Origin: Nocardioidaceae bacterium UBA4001
GTDB taxonomy: Bacteria > Actinomycetota > Actinomycetes > Propionibacteriales > Nocardioidaceae
Length of the DNA: 64,000 nucleotides
Assembly: GCA_002384855.1 (NCBI GenBank)
Contig: DGBP01000008.1
Coordinates: 37,552-101,551 of the forward strand
Reading direction: 5' to 3'
The stretch's first letter is position 1, and each line of letters opens with the position of its first letter. The translations under genes were made by a program, and so were the position numbers. The notes below the pieces were generated by a model. The model saw only the letters and a program-made list of their open reading frames with translations, was not told the DNA's origin and ran no database searches. Below are positions 1 through 7,677 of the stretch, one piece after another.

Positions 1-580
1 CCCACAGCACGAGGTCCTTGTCGTCGCCGATGAGGAAGCCGGGGCCGACCCAGCCGGAGGGGTGGCGCACGGAGACCCGGTGCTCGGGGTCGAGCAGCTC
101 GTCGATCGGGACGCGGAGCACGGCGTGCACCTCGCGCGGGTCGACGGCGCTGACCTCCGACGGCGCCCGCCACCAGCCGAGCACCGGCGTCACCGCGAAG
201 TTGCTCGGCGGCAGCCACAGCTCGGGCAGCTGCGCGAAGACGTCCACGCCGCGCGGGTCGAGCCCGGTCTCCTCCTCGGCCTCGCGCAGCGCGCAGTGCT
301 CGAGGGTGGGGTCCTCGGGGTCGACCGAGCCGCCCGGGAAGGCGACCTGGCCGGGGTGGGACCGCATGTCGTGGGCCCGCTCCGTGAGCAGCAGGTCCGG
401 CCCGAGGTGGCTCTCGCCGAACAGGACCAGCACCGCGCCGCGCCGCGTGCTCGCCCCTTCGGGCGGGACGAACCGGGTCAGGTCGTCGGCGGTGATCGTC
501 ATCGCAGCGCCGCGGATCGGCTCCAGCCACCGGGGCAGGCCGGGATGACCCGCCGGCTCCTGGGTGTACGCCTCTGACAC
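1..580 (-). CDS. NUDIX hydrolase, CoA pyrophosphatase type (3' end lies outside the window)
   Basis: Likely hydrolyses CoA or a related nucleotide diphosphate in the cytoplasm. From a GTG start at 580, 193 codons are visible and the frame is still open at the window edge, so the C-terminus is missing. The segment FPGGSVDPED followed by LREAEEETGL is the extended Nudix box typical of the CoA pyrophosphatase branch, with the catalytic Glu pair in REAEEE. It is transcribed in the same direction as the thioredoxin-like lipoprotein and nth and comes last of the three. Rv3672c holds the same place in Mycobacterium. Family is confident; the substrate is inferred. Confidence 0.85.
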   Translation of the reverse strand, partial: MSEAYTQEPAGHPGLPRWLEPIRGAAMTITADDLTRFVPPEGASTRRGAVLVLFGESHLGPDLLLTERAHDMRSHPGQVAFPGGSVDPEDPTLEHCALREAEEETGLDPRGVDVFAQLPELWLPPSNFAVTPVLGWWRAPSEVSAVDPREVHAVLRVPIDELLDPEHRVSVRHPSGWVGPGFLIGDDKDLVLW

Positions 581-589
581 GCGACGAGC

Positions 590-1261
590 CTACCCAGCGG
601 TGCCGACAGCGACACCGAGGTGCTCGTCGACGAGGTCGGCGAGCTGGTCGTAGGACTCGATGACGACGTACTCCACCGCGGTGACCTCGCCTGCCTCGTC
701 GACGAAGACGATGCCGGGCAGGCCGCGGACCCGGAACGGCACCCGCAGCTTCCCGCCCGGGTCGGCGAGGTTCGGGTAGGTCACGCCGGTCTGCTCCAGC
801 AGGTCCATCGCCCAGTCCGGGCGCGTGTCCTGGTAGTCCACGCCGAGGACCGTGACCTGCTCGCCCGCCTGCTCGTGCAGCTGCTGGTAGAACGGCAGCT
901 CCTCGCGGCACGGAGGGCACCACTGGGCCCACAGGTTCAGCACCAGCGGCCCGCGCAGGCCGGTCAGGTCGACGGCAGGGCCCCCGCCGAAGCACGCGAG
1001 CGTCACCTCCGGCATCGGGTTCGTCGCCTCGGGTGCGGCGCCGTCCGGCGTGGGGCACTCCTCGATCCCCGCACGCTTCTTGGCCTGCCGGAGCTGGGGC
1101 GTGTCGACGTCCACGTCCACCGCGAAGCGGCCCGGGTCGTCGGTCGCTCCCGGCTCGCTCGTCGACGGCGACCCGGGTGCGCACGAGGCGAGGAGGAGTA
1201 CGGCGGACGCGGCGGCTGCGGTCACGGCGGCGCGCGTCGTCCTGGGACGGCGACGGCTCAC
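590..1261 (-). CDS. TlpA/ResA-like thioredoxin-fold lipoprotein
   Basis: Predicted membrane-anchored extracytoplasmic thiol-disulfide oxidoreductase of 223 aa. The GTG start overlaps the nth stop as GTGA (1258-1261), which suggests translational coupling. A basic n-region and a hydrophobic stretch lead to the lipobox LLLASC, so the Cys should be lipidated. The thioredoxin fold has the active site WCPPC in NLWAQWCPPCREELPFYQQ and a cis-Pro loop (RGLPGIVFVD). Two further Cys lie in the N-terminal insert (EECPTPDG, TLACFGG), as in some actinobacterial TlpA proteins. Rv3673c is the positional counterpart. Redox partners are not evident here. Confidence 0.88.
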   Translation of the reverse strand: MSRRRPRTTRAAVTAAAASAVLLLASCAPGSPSTSEPGATDDPGRFAVDVDVDTPQLRQAKKRAGIEECPTPDGAAPEATNPMPEVTLACFGGGPAVDLTGLRGPLVLNLWAQWCPPCREELPFYQQLHEQAGEQVTVLGVDYQDTRPDWAMDLLEQTGVTYPNLADPGGKLRVPFRVRGLPGIVFVDEAGEVTAVEYVVIESYDQLADLVDEHLGVAVGTAG

Positions 1262-1959
1262 GCGCGTCCCTCGGTCTTCACGAGCCTGGCCGCCTGCTCC
1301 GGGTCGGTGGGGCCCTCGCCGTACGATGGGCACCAGCGGGCGACCGGGCAGGCGCCGCAGGCGGGCCGCTTCGCGTGGCAGATGCGGCGGCCGTGCCAGA
1401 TCAGGTGGTGGCTGAGCATCGTCCAGTCCCGCTTGGGGAACAGCGCGCCCACCTCGTGCTCGACCTTCACGGGGTCGGTCTCCTCGGTCCACCCGAACCG
1501 GCGCGCGAGCCTCCCGAAGTGGGTGTCGACGGTGATGCCCGGGACACCGAAGGCATTGCCGAGGACCACGTTCGCGGTCTTGCGCCCCACACCGGGCAGG
1601 GTCACGAGGTCCTCGAGACGACCGGGGACCTTGCCGTCGTACCTCTCCACGAGGGCCTGCGACAGCTTGAGCAGCGACTCGGTCTTGGCCCGGAAGAAGC
1701 CGGTCGGCTGGATCAGCTGCTCGAGCTTCTCCCGCTCGGCACCGGCCATGGTGGCCGCGTCTGGGTAGGCCGCGAACAGGGCTGGGCGCACCGCGTTCAC
1801 CCGGCGGTCGGTCGTCTGCGCCGACAGCACCGTGACCACGAGCAGCTCGAAGGGGTTGTCGAAGTCGAGCTCGCAGCGCGCCTCGGGATAGATCTCGGCG
1901 AGCACCCGGTCGATCTTGCGGGCACGGCGGACGAGGGCGGTCTCAGGCACGATGGACAT
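1258..1959 (-). CDS. nth: Endonuclease III (DNA glycosylase/AP lyase)
   Basis: Bifunctional base-excision repair glycosylase that removes oxidised pyrimidines and nicks abasic sites. I chose the ATG at 1959 (MSIVPETALV), giving 233 aa, close to the family length; longer upstream GTG starts would add a tail unlike the family. The helix-hairpin-helix LPGVGRKTANVV carries the catalytic Lys, followed by the catalytic Asp in ITVDTHFGRL. The C-terminal 4Fe-4S loop is complete: C-x6-C-x2-C-x5-C (CHAKRPACGACPVARWC). It is divergent from crp across about 110 bp, the same arrangement as in Mycobacterium. Confidence 0.95.
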   Translation of the reverse strand: MSIVPETALVRRARKIDRVLAEIYPEARCELDFDNPFELLVVTVLSAQTTDRRVNAVRPALFAAYPDAATMAGAEREKLEQLIQPTGFFRAKTESLLKLSQALVERYDGKVPGRLEDLVTLPGVGRKTANVVLGNAFGVPGITVDTHFGRLARRFGWTEETDPVKVEHEVGALFPKRDWTMLSHHLIWHGRRICHAKRPACGACPVARWCPSYGEGPTDPEQAARLVKTEGRA

Positions 1960-2017
1960 CGTACGGGCCCGCAGAACCGAAGGCATTTTGGCGAAATCGA
2001 CACCCGATACGTCAGAC

Positions 2018-2033
2018 TGTGACGTGAAGCACC
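2018..2033 (+). promoter_or_regulatory. Possible Crp/GlxR-type half-palindromic site in the nth-crp intergenic region
   Basis: TGTGA, six bases, then GCACC resembles the Crp/GlxR consensus TGTGA-N6-TCACA. The left half is perfect and the right half matches 3 of 5. It lies about 40 bp upstream of the crp start, where autoregulation would be expected. This is a motif match by eye only. Confidence 0.3.
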
Positions 2034-2072
2034 GCCCGGTAGAGCGCCAGGCGATGACGAGGAGGACAACTC

Positions 2073-2750
2073 GTGGATAACGACGTGCTGCGTCACGCAC
2101 CTCTGTTCAGTGCCCTCGACGACGAGGCCGCCACCGCGCTGCGCGCCTCGATGAGCGCCACGAAGCTGCGTCGGGGCGAGGTGCTGTTCCGTGAGGGCGA
2201 CGAGGGCGACAAGCTCTACATCGTCACCGAGGGCAAGGTGAAGCTGGGGCGGACCTCCTCCGACGGCCGGGAGAACCTCCTCGCCATCCTCGGCCCCGGG
2301 CAGATGTTCGGCGAGCTGTCGCTGTTCGACCCCGGGCCGCGCTCCGCGACGGTCACGGCCGTCACCGACTCGTCGTTCTCCTCGCTGTCGCACGAGGACC
2401 TGCTGCGCTGGCTCGAGGGCCGTCCCGCCGTCGCCCGTGGCCTGCTCTCGCAGCTCGCTGGGCGCCTCCGCAAGGCCAACGACGTCGTCGCCGACCTGGT
2501 CTTCTCCGACGTCCCCGGCCGGGTCGCGAAGGCGCTTCTCGACCTCGCCGAGCGCTTCGGCCGCACCGCCGACGACGGCGTGCACGTGCACCACGACCTG
2601 ACCCAGGAGGAGCTCGCCCAGCTCGTCGGCGCCTCCCGCGAGACGGTGAACAAGGCGCTCGCCGACTTCGCCTCGCGCGGCTGGGTCCGTCTCGAGCCGC
2701 GCTCGGTCGTGATCATGGACATGGAGCGGCTGGGCCGCCGGGCCCGCTGA
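2073..2750 (+). CDS. crp: Crp/Fnr-family transcriptional regulator (GlxR/Crp)
   Basis: Global cAMP-responsive regulator of 225 aa. The GTG start (MDNDVLRHAPLF) is preceded by a strong GAGGAGG ribosome site at 2058-2064. The N-terminal cyclic-nucleotide-binding barrel contains the phosphate-binding cassette FGELSLFDPGPRSATV (around residues 80-95), with the Glu and Arg that contact cAMP. A long dimerisation helix follows, then a winged helix-turn-helix, LTQEELAQLVGASRETVNKAL (about 175-195), the DNA recognition unit. Length, motifs and position between nth and the metallo-beta-lactamase match Rv3676/GlxR. Targets cannot be read from this window except a possible site in its own promoter. Confidence 0.95.
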   Translation: MDNDVLRHAPLFSALDDEAATALRASMSATKLRRGEVLFREGDEGDKLYIVTEGKVKLGRTSSDGRENLLAILGPGQMFGELSLFDPGPRSATVTAVTDSSFSSLSHEDLLRWLEGRPAVARGLLSQLAGRLRKANDVVADLVFSDVPGRVAKALLDLAERFGRTADDGVHVHHDLTQEELAQLVGASRETVNKALADFASRGWVRLEPRSVVIMDMERLGRRAR

Positions 2751-2765
2751 GCCCACCGCCGCCGG

Positions 2766-3548
2766 TCAGCCGAGCAGGTAGGCGATCTGGGCGCGGACGG
2801 AGAGCTCCGCCGCGCCCCACAGCACCGGGTCCACGTCGACGTAGACCTTCTCCACGACCGCCCGCGCGAGGTCCTCGCGCTGCGGGTCGAGGTCACGCAG
2901 CGCCTCGCGCACCTGGTCGAGCCGCTCCGCGCGGTGGGCGAGGTAGCGGTCGAGCACCGCGAGGGCGTCGGCGATGGCCGGACCGTGTCCCGGCCACACC
3001 ACCTCCACCTCCTGCGCCTCGGCGAGCGCGTGCAGCCGCTGCAGCGAGTCGAGGTAGGCGCCGAGCCGGCCGTCGGGGTGCGCCACGACGGTGGTCCCCC
3101 GTCCCAGCACGGTGTCTCCGGTGAGCACCGCCCGCTCGGCCGGGAGTACGAACGACAGCGAGTCGAAGGTGTGACCAGGAGTCGCGACGACCCGCACCTC
3201 GAGCCCGTCGACCTCCACGACGTCGCCGTCGCCGAGGCCCTCCGAGCCCAGCCGGTGCTGCGGGTCCAGGGCTCGCACGCCGCAGCGCATCCGCTGGGCG
3301 AAGCTCCGCGCCGCCTCGGAGTGGTCCGCGTGCCCGTGGGTGAGGAGTACGACGCCGACCTCACCGGCGGCCGCGGCCACCGCGTCGAGGTGCTCCACGG
3401 CCTCCGGGCCGGGGTCGACCACGACCGACCGGTGGGCGCCCGGCTCGCGGAGCACCCAGGTGTTGGTGCCGTCTAAGGTCATGATGTTCGCGTTGGGGGC
3501 GAGCACGCACTGCGCGCGCTCGCCGAACCTCCCGCCGGCCCAGGTCAT
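2766..3548 (-). CDS. MBL-fold metallo-hydrolase
   Basis: Metallo-beta-lactamase-fold hydrolase of 260 aa. It has the metal-binding THGHADH motif (around residue 70), a later His in ATPGHTFDS, the bridging Asp in LTGDTVLG and a terminal His in WPGHGPAI. The C-terminal helical tail (ALAVLDRYLAHR) is typical of the LACTB2/RNase-like subgroup. Its start overlaps the stop of the upstream NUDIX gene as ATGA (3545-3548), so the two are probably co-translated. The Mycobacterium counterpart is Rv3677c. The physiological substrate is not deducible. Confidence 0.9.
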   Translation of the reverse strand: MTWAGGRFGERAQCVLAPNANIMTLDGTNTWVLREPGAHRSVVVDPGPEAVEHLDAVAAAAGEVGVVLLTHGHADHSEAARSFAQRMRCGVRALDPQHRLGSEGLGDGDVVEVDGLEVRVVATPGHTFDSLSFVLPAERAVLTGDTVLGRGTTVVAHPDGRLGAYLDSLQRLHALAEAQEVEVVWPGHGPAIADALAVLDRYLAHRAERLDQVREALRDLDPQREDLARAVVEKVYVDVDPVLWGAAELSVRAQIAYLLG

Positions 3549-4426
3549 GCGCGCAGCCGGTCGGCGACGTGTCGCGACAGGTCGGTGAGGTGGGCCGGGA
3601 GGTCGAGGTGCAGCTGCTCGCCCTCGAGGCGGGCGACCGGGTGCACGGTCGTCAGGTCACGGCCGTCGGCGGCCCCCAGGACCTCCGCCGGCGTCGTGGG
3701 CTCGAAGAGCTCGCACAAGGTGTAGTACTGCGGTGGGAGGACCAGCATCTGCTCGCTGTCCGCCGCCCCGATCGCGTCACGGACCGGCAGCCAGGACACC
3801 TCGACCGACTCCGTCGAGACGTCGCGGGTCTCCTGCCCCGGGGGCAGTTCGGCGACGAAGAACCACGTCATGTAGCGCCGCGGCTCGAAGACCGGCGTGA
3901 GCCAGGCGCCCCACACCCTCAGCAGGTCCGAGCGAAGGGTGAGCCCCCGGTCGCCGAGGAAGTCGGTGAACGACAGCTCACGCGCCTCGAGCCGACGCCG
4001 GTCCTCCTCCCAGTCCTCGCCGGTGGTGTCGGCGACGATGCCGGTGGCGTCCGGCCCGGCGAACAACACGCCGGACTCCTCGAACGTCTCCCGCACGGCG
4101 GCGCACACGAGGGCGCGGGCCAGCGGCACGTCCACGCCCATCCGGTCCGCCCACTCCTCGGGGGGCGGTCCTGCCCAGGCGACGACGTGGTCGAAGTCGC
4201 GCGGGTCGACGCCGCCGCCGGGGAAGACCGCCATCCCCCCGGCGAAGGCCATGCCGAGGTGGCGGCGCAGCAGGTACACCTCCAGCCCCCCGGCCGCCGG
4301 GGTGCGCCCCTCGCGCATGAGCACGACGGTGGCGGCCTTGCGGGGCTCGACCGGGGTGCTCGAGCCGTCCAGGAAGCCCCGGACCTGCTCGAGCATGTGG
4401 GGCGGCAGGGGGCGGGCGCCGTCCAT
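3545..4426 (-). CDS. NUDIX hydrolase, NUDT19-like
   Basis: Protein of 293 aa with a split Nudix signature: AVFPGGGVDPRDF near residue 70 and, after an insertion of about 40 residues, VCAAVRETFEESGVLF, which supplies the catalytic REx2EE residues. This spaced arrangement is characteristic of NUDT19/RP2-type CoA diphosphohydrolases. It sits between ridA (upstream) and the MBL hydrolase (downstream), with tight or overlapping junctions on both sides. Activity on CoA esters is inferred from the subgroup, not shown. Confidence 0.85.
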   Translation of the reverse strand: MDGARPLPPHMLEQVRGFLDGSSTPVEPRKAATVVLMREGRTPAAGGLEVYLLRRHLGMAFAGGMAVFPGGGVDPRDFDHVVAWAGPPPEEWADRMGVDVPLARALVCAAVRETFEESGVLFAGPDATGIVADTTGEDWEEDRRRLEARELSFTDFLGDRGLTLRSDLLRVWGAWLTPVFEPRRYMTWFFVAELPPGQETRDVSTESVEVSWLPVRDAIGAADSEQMLVLPPQYYTLCELFEPTTPAEVLGAADGRDLTTVHPVARLEGEQLHLDLPAHLTDLSRHVADRLRA

Positions 4427-4884
4427 CAGATCTCGACGACCAGCTCGACCTCGACGGGTGCGTCCAGCGGCAGCACGGGCACGCCGACGGCGGAGCGAGC
4501 GTGGCGGCCGGCGTCGCCGAAGACGTCCCCGAGCAGCTCGGAGGCGCCGTTCGCGACACCCGGCTGGCCGGTGAAGTCGGGGGTGGAGGCGACGAAGGCG
4601 ACCACCTTCACGATGCGCTTGACGCTCGACAGGTCACCGAGCTCGGCGCGGACGGCGGCCAGCGCGTTGAGGGCGCACTGCCGCGCGCACTCGACCGCCT
4701 CCTCGGGGGTCACCTCGCCACCGACCTTGCCGGTGGTGATCAGTCGACCCTCGCGCATCGGGAGCTGGCCGGAGGTGAACACGTGGTGGCCGCTGCGGAC
4801 GGCGGGGATGTACGACGCGACCGGCTTGGCCACCTCCGGGACGGCGAGGCCGAGCTCGGCGAGGCGCTCCTCCGGGGTGCTCAC
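4426..4884 (-). CDS. RidA (YjgF/YER057c/UK114) family protein
   Basis: Protein of 152 aa from a GTG start at 4884 (VSTPEERLAELG). RidA proteins hydrolyse reactive enamine/imine intermediates from PLP enzymes. Family features include VFTSGQLPMREGR and the terminal segment LPLDAPVEVELVVEI. The internal insertion and longer N-terminus fit the actinobacterial RidA subgroup found beside crp (Rv3678c). The GTG overlaps the stop of the 51-aa DUF4177 gene as GTGA, and its last base is shared with the NUDIX start region (TGATG). The usual catalytic Arg of RidA subgroup 1 is not obvious, so imine hydrolysis is uncertain. Confidence 0.85.
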   Translation of the reverse strand: MSTPEERLAELGLAVPEVAKPVASYIPAVRSGHHVFTSGQLPMREGRLITTGKVGGEVTPEEAVECARQCALNALAAVRAELGDLSSVKRIVKVVAFVASTPDFTGQPGVANGASELLGDVFGDAGRHARSAVGVPVLPLDAPVEVELVVEI

Positions 4885-5036
4885 TGCTTCGCCCGCTTGA
4901 AGTAGGCGACCAGGTTCTCCGGGTTCATGCCCGGGACGACCTGGACCAGCTCCCAGCCGTCCTGGCCGAAGTTGTCGAGGATCTGCTTGGTGTTGTGCAC
5001 GAGCAGCGGCGCGGTCAGGTATTCCCATTTCGTCAT
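4881..5036 (-). CDS. DUF4177 small protein (51 aa)
   Basis: A 51-residue gene starting ATG at 5036, reading MTKWEYLTAPLLVH... and ending YFKRAKQ. The block DNFGQDGWELVQVVPG is the hallmark of DUF4177, a short beta-rich domain of unknown role. The stop overlaps the ridA start as GTGA. Rv3678A occupies the same place in Mycobacterium, so this is a conserved small gene and not noise. Function is unknown. Confidence 0.88.
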   Translation of the reverse strand: MTKWEYLTAPLLVHNTKQILDNFGQDGWELVQVVPGMNPENLVAYFKRAKQ

Positions 5037-5096
5037 GCTCGCGATGCTAGCGGCCCGGGCCTGCCCCGCAGAATGCGAGCGGCCCGGGCCACCTGG

Positions 5097-6761
5097 TCAG
5101 CCCGAGACGACCGGGGCGTCGTGGCCGTCCCTGCCGTGGGTGCTCGCCATGTCGGCGTCGCCGTTGACGTGGTCGACGACCCGCTCCGCGAACGCGTGCT
5201 CGCGCCGCCGGGTCAGCTGGCGGTGGTCGGCCATCAGCGCGCGCGCGGTGGACCACACCATCAGCACCATGACGACGCTGAACGGCAGCGCCACGAGGAT
5301 CGCCATCGTCTGCAGCGCGGCGAGGCCGCCCGCGACGAGCAGCACCGCGGCGATGACGCCCTGGAGCCCGGCCCAGAAGGCGCGGCTCCACACCGGCGGG
5401 TTCGGGTCACCGCCCGACGCGATCATGTCGACCACGTAGGAGCCCGAGTCCGAGCTCGTTACGAAGAAGATCACGATCAGAACGATCGCCAGGACACTCA
5501 GCAGGGCTCCCCCGGGCAGCCCCTCGAGGAGCTGGAAGAGGGCGGTGTCGGTGCTGACCGCGCCCTCGCCGTCGACGAGGCCGCCCTGGCCGAACATCTC
5601 GCGCCACAGCGCCGAGCCACCCATGATCGCGAACCACAGGAAGGTCAGCAGGCTCGGGACGAGCAGCACGCCGGTGATGAACTCGCGCACCGTGCGGCCC
5701 CGGGAGATGCGGGCGATGAACACGCCGACGAACGGCGCCCAGCTCATCCACCAGCCCCAGTAGTAGGTGGTCCAGCCGGACAGCCAGGCCTGACCCTCCT
5801 CGCCGCGGAAGCTGAACGTGTTGAACGACAGGCGCAGGAAGTTCTGCAGGTAGGACCCGACCTGCTGCACGAAGTCGCTGAGCAGGAACACGGTCGGGCC
5901 GAGCAGGAGCACGGCGAGCATCAGGACGCCGGCCAGCCCCATGTTGATGTTGGACAGCCAGCGGATGCCCTTGTCGATGCCGGTGACCACCGAGATCATC
6001 GCGAGCAGGCTGATCCCGATGACGAGCGCGACCAGGATCGTGTTGGTGGCCTCGCCGATGACGCCGAGGTGGGACAGGCCGGCGCCGATCTGCGTGACCC
6101 CGAAGCCGAGGGAGGTCGCCACGCCGATGAGCGTGCCGACGACCGCGATCACGTCGATGAGGTCACCCCAGAAGCCGGTGACCCGCTTGCCGAGCAGCGG
6201 CTCGAGCGCCCAGCGGATGGAGACCGGACGGCCCTTGCGGTGCACGGCATAGGCGATCGCCAGACCGACGACCACGTAGATCGCCCAGGCGTGCAGGCCC
6301 CAGTGCAGGTACGTGACGTCCATCGCGTTGCGCGCGACCGTCGCCTGGTCCCCGCCCATGCCCGGGGGCGGCGCGGCGAAGTGGTTCAGTGGCTCGGCGA
6401 CGCCCCAGAACACCAGGCCGATGCCCATGCCGGCAGCGAAGAGCATCGCGAACCAGGACTTCAGGCCGAACTCCGGCTCGGTGTCGTCCTTGCCGAGGCG
6501 GATCCTGCCCATCGGTGACAGCGCCATCCAGATGGCGAAGAACACGAAGCCGGTGACGATCAGGACGTACCACCAGCCCAGGCCGGTCACCACGCTGGTG
6601 TTGGCGGTGGTGAGCAGCTCGCCGAGGCGCCTGGGCATGATCGCACCGAGGGCGACCACGAGCAGGAGCACGGCTGCCGCCGGGACGAAGACCTTCGGCG
6701 AGCGGATGAGGCCGGTCCGTCGCGACGTCGCGGCCTCCTGAGGTGGATTCGATGTGGACAC
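5097..6761 (-). CDS. BCCT-family betaine/carnitine/choline transporter
   Basis: Membrane transporter with about 12 predicted helices for a quaternary ammonium compound (glycine betaine, choline, ectoine or carnitine). It carries the family signature MGIGLVFWGVAEP and the aromatic box YYWGWWMSWAPFVGVF in helix 8, where the Trp residues bind the trimethylammonium group. I chose the GTG at 6761 (VSTSNPPQEAATS, 554 aa), which has a GAGGA upstream; an in-frame GTG at 6842 would add 27 residues. The C-terminal tail is short, unlike osmosensing BetP, so osmotic activation is doubtful. It opens the block that interrupts the conserved crp-to-ponA2 order. Confidence 0.92.
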   Translation of the reverse strand: MSTSNPPQEAATSRRTGLIRSPKVFVPAAAVLLLVVALGAIMPRRLGELLTTANTSVVTGLGWWYVLIVTGFVFFAIWMALSPMGRIRLGKDDTEPEFGLKSWFAMLFAAGMGIGLVFWGVAEPLNHFAAPPPGMGGDQATVARNAMDVTYLHWGLHAWAIYVVVGLAIAYAVHRKGRPVSIRWALEPLLGKRVTGFWGDLIDVIAVVGTLIGVATSLGFGVTQIGAGLSHLGVIGEATNTILVALVIGISLLAMISVVTGIDKGIRWLSNINMGLAGVLMLAVLLLGPTVFLLSDFVQQVGSYLQNFLRLSFNTFSFRGEEGQAWLSGWTTYYWGWWMSWAPFVGVFIARISRGRTVREFITGVLLVPSLLTFLWFAIMGGSALWREMFGQGGLVDGEGAVSTDTALFQLLEGLPGGALLSVLAIVLIVIFFVTSSDSGSYVVDMIASGGDPNPPVWSRAFWAGLQGVIAAVLLVAGGLAALQTMAILVALPFSVVMVLMVWSTARALMADHRQLTRRREHAFAERVVDHVNGDADMASTHGRDGHDAPVVSG

Positions 6762-6876
6762 GAGTGTTCGATCCTCACGTTTGATCTCGGGGGGGTTCTG
6801 GACACTCCTACCCACGCTAGGCACATCTCGCACCTCGGACACCTCGCGCTGTGATGCGGCCCACTAGGTTTGCCGC

Positions 6877-7656
6877 ATGGCCCCGCCTGACGACCTCGGA
6901 TCTGTGAGCGGGCTCGCACTGCCCGCCCCCGACGCGGTGCTGCGCTACACCGCCCACGAGGACGGGCTGGTCGACGTACACCTCCCGTCCGGGTCCCCGG
7001 GGTCGGTGCCGCGGCTCGTCGTGCTCCTGCACGGCGGCTTCTGGCGCCAGGCCTTCGACCGTCGGCACACCCGGGCGGTGGCGGCGGCGCTCGCGGGAGA
7101 GGGCTACGTCGTGGCCACGCCGGAGTACCGCCGGGTCGGTGGCGGGGGCGGCTGGCCGATGACGGGGGACGACGTGGAGGCCGCGCTGACCGCCATGCCC
7201 GGTCTCCTCGACGGCCTCGGGGTCGGCACGCACGGAACCACCCTCCTCGGCCACTCCGCGGGCGGTCATCTGGCGCTGTGGGCGGCGAGCCTGCCGCGCG
7301 CCGTCGACCTGGGCGTTGACCTGGTCGTCGGCCTGGCGCCCGTCGGGCAGCTGCGTGCCGCCGCGCGCGACCGGGTCGGCGAGGGGGCCGTGCAGGCGTT
7401 GCTCGGCGGGGAGCCGGCGGAGGTGGCGGAGCGGTACGACGCCGCCGACCCCGCCTTCCGGTTCCGCACCAGGCCGGGGTGCGACGTCCGGGTGGTCCAC
7501 GGCACGCGCGACGACGTGGTACCCCCTGCCAACAGCCTCGAGCTGGCGGCCGAGCATCCCTTCGTCGAGCTGCGCCTGGTCGAGGGTGCGGACCACTTCG
7601 ACCTGATGAACCCGACGTCGACGGCCTGGCCCGCGGTGCTGGATGCGCTGCGCTGA
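6877..7656 (+). CDS. Alpha/beta hydrolase (BD-FAE/kynurenine formamidase-like)
   Basis: Cytoplasmic esterase/amidase-like protein of 259 aa. The oxyanion loop LLHGGFW and nucleophile elbow GHSAGGHLAL (Ser near residue 128) are clear. The acid Asp lies in HGTRDDVVP and the His in GADHFDLMNP, completing the triad. The HGGFW loop and overall length resemble kynurenine formamidases and the BD-FAE group. It lies just upstream of, and co-directional with, the fused flavin monooxygenase (22-bp gap), so a role in the same catabolic pathway is plausible. Substrate unknown. Confidence 0.85.
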   Translation: MAPPDDLGSVSGLALPAPDAVLRYTAHEDGLVDVHLPSGSPGSVPRLVVLLHGGFWRQAFDRRHTRAVAAALAGEGYVVATPEYRRVGGGGGWPMTGDDVEAALTAMPGLLDGLGVGTHGTTLLGHSAGGHLALWAASLPRAVDLGVDLVVGLAPVGQLRAAARDRVGEGAVQALLGGEPAEVAERYDAADPAFRFRTRPGCDVRVVHGTRDDVVPPANSLELAAEHPFVELRLVEGADHFDLMNPTSTAWPAVLDALR

Positions 7657-7677
7657 CCGGGTGAGAGGCTGGGCGGC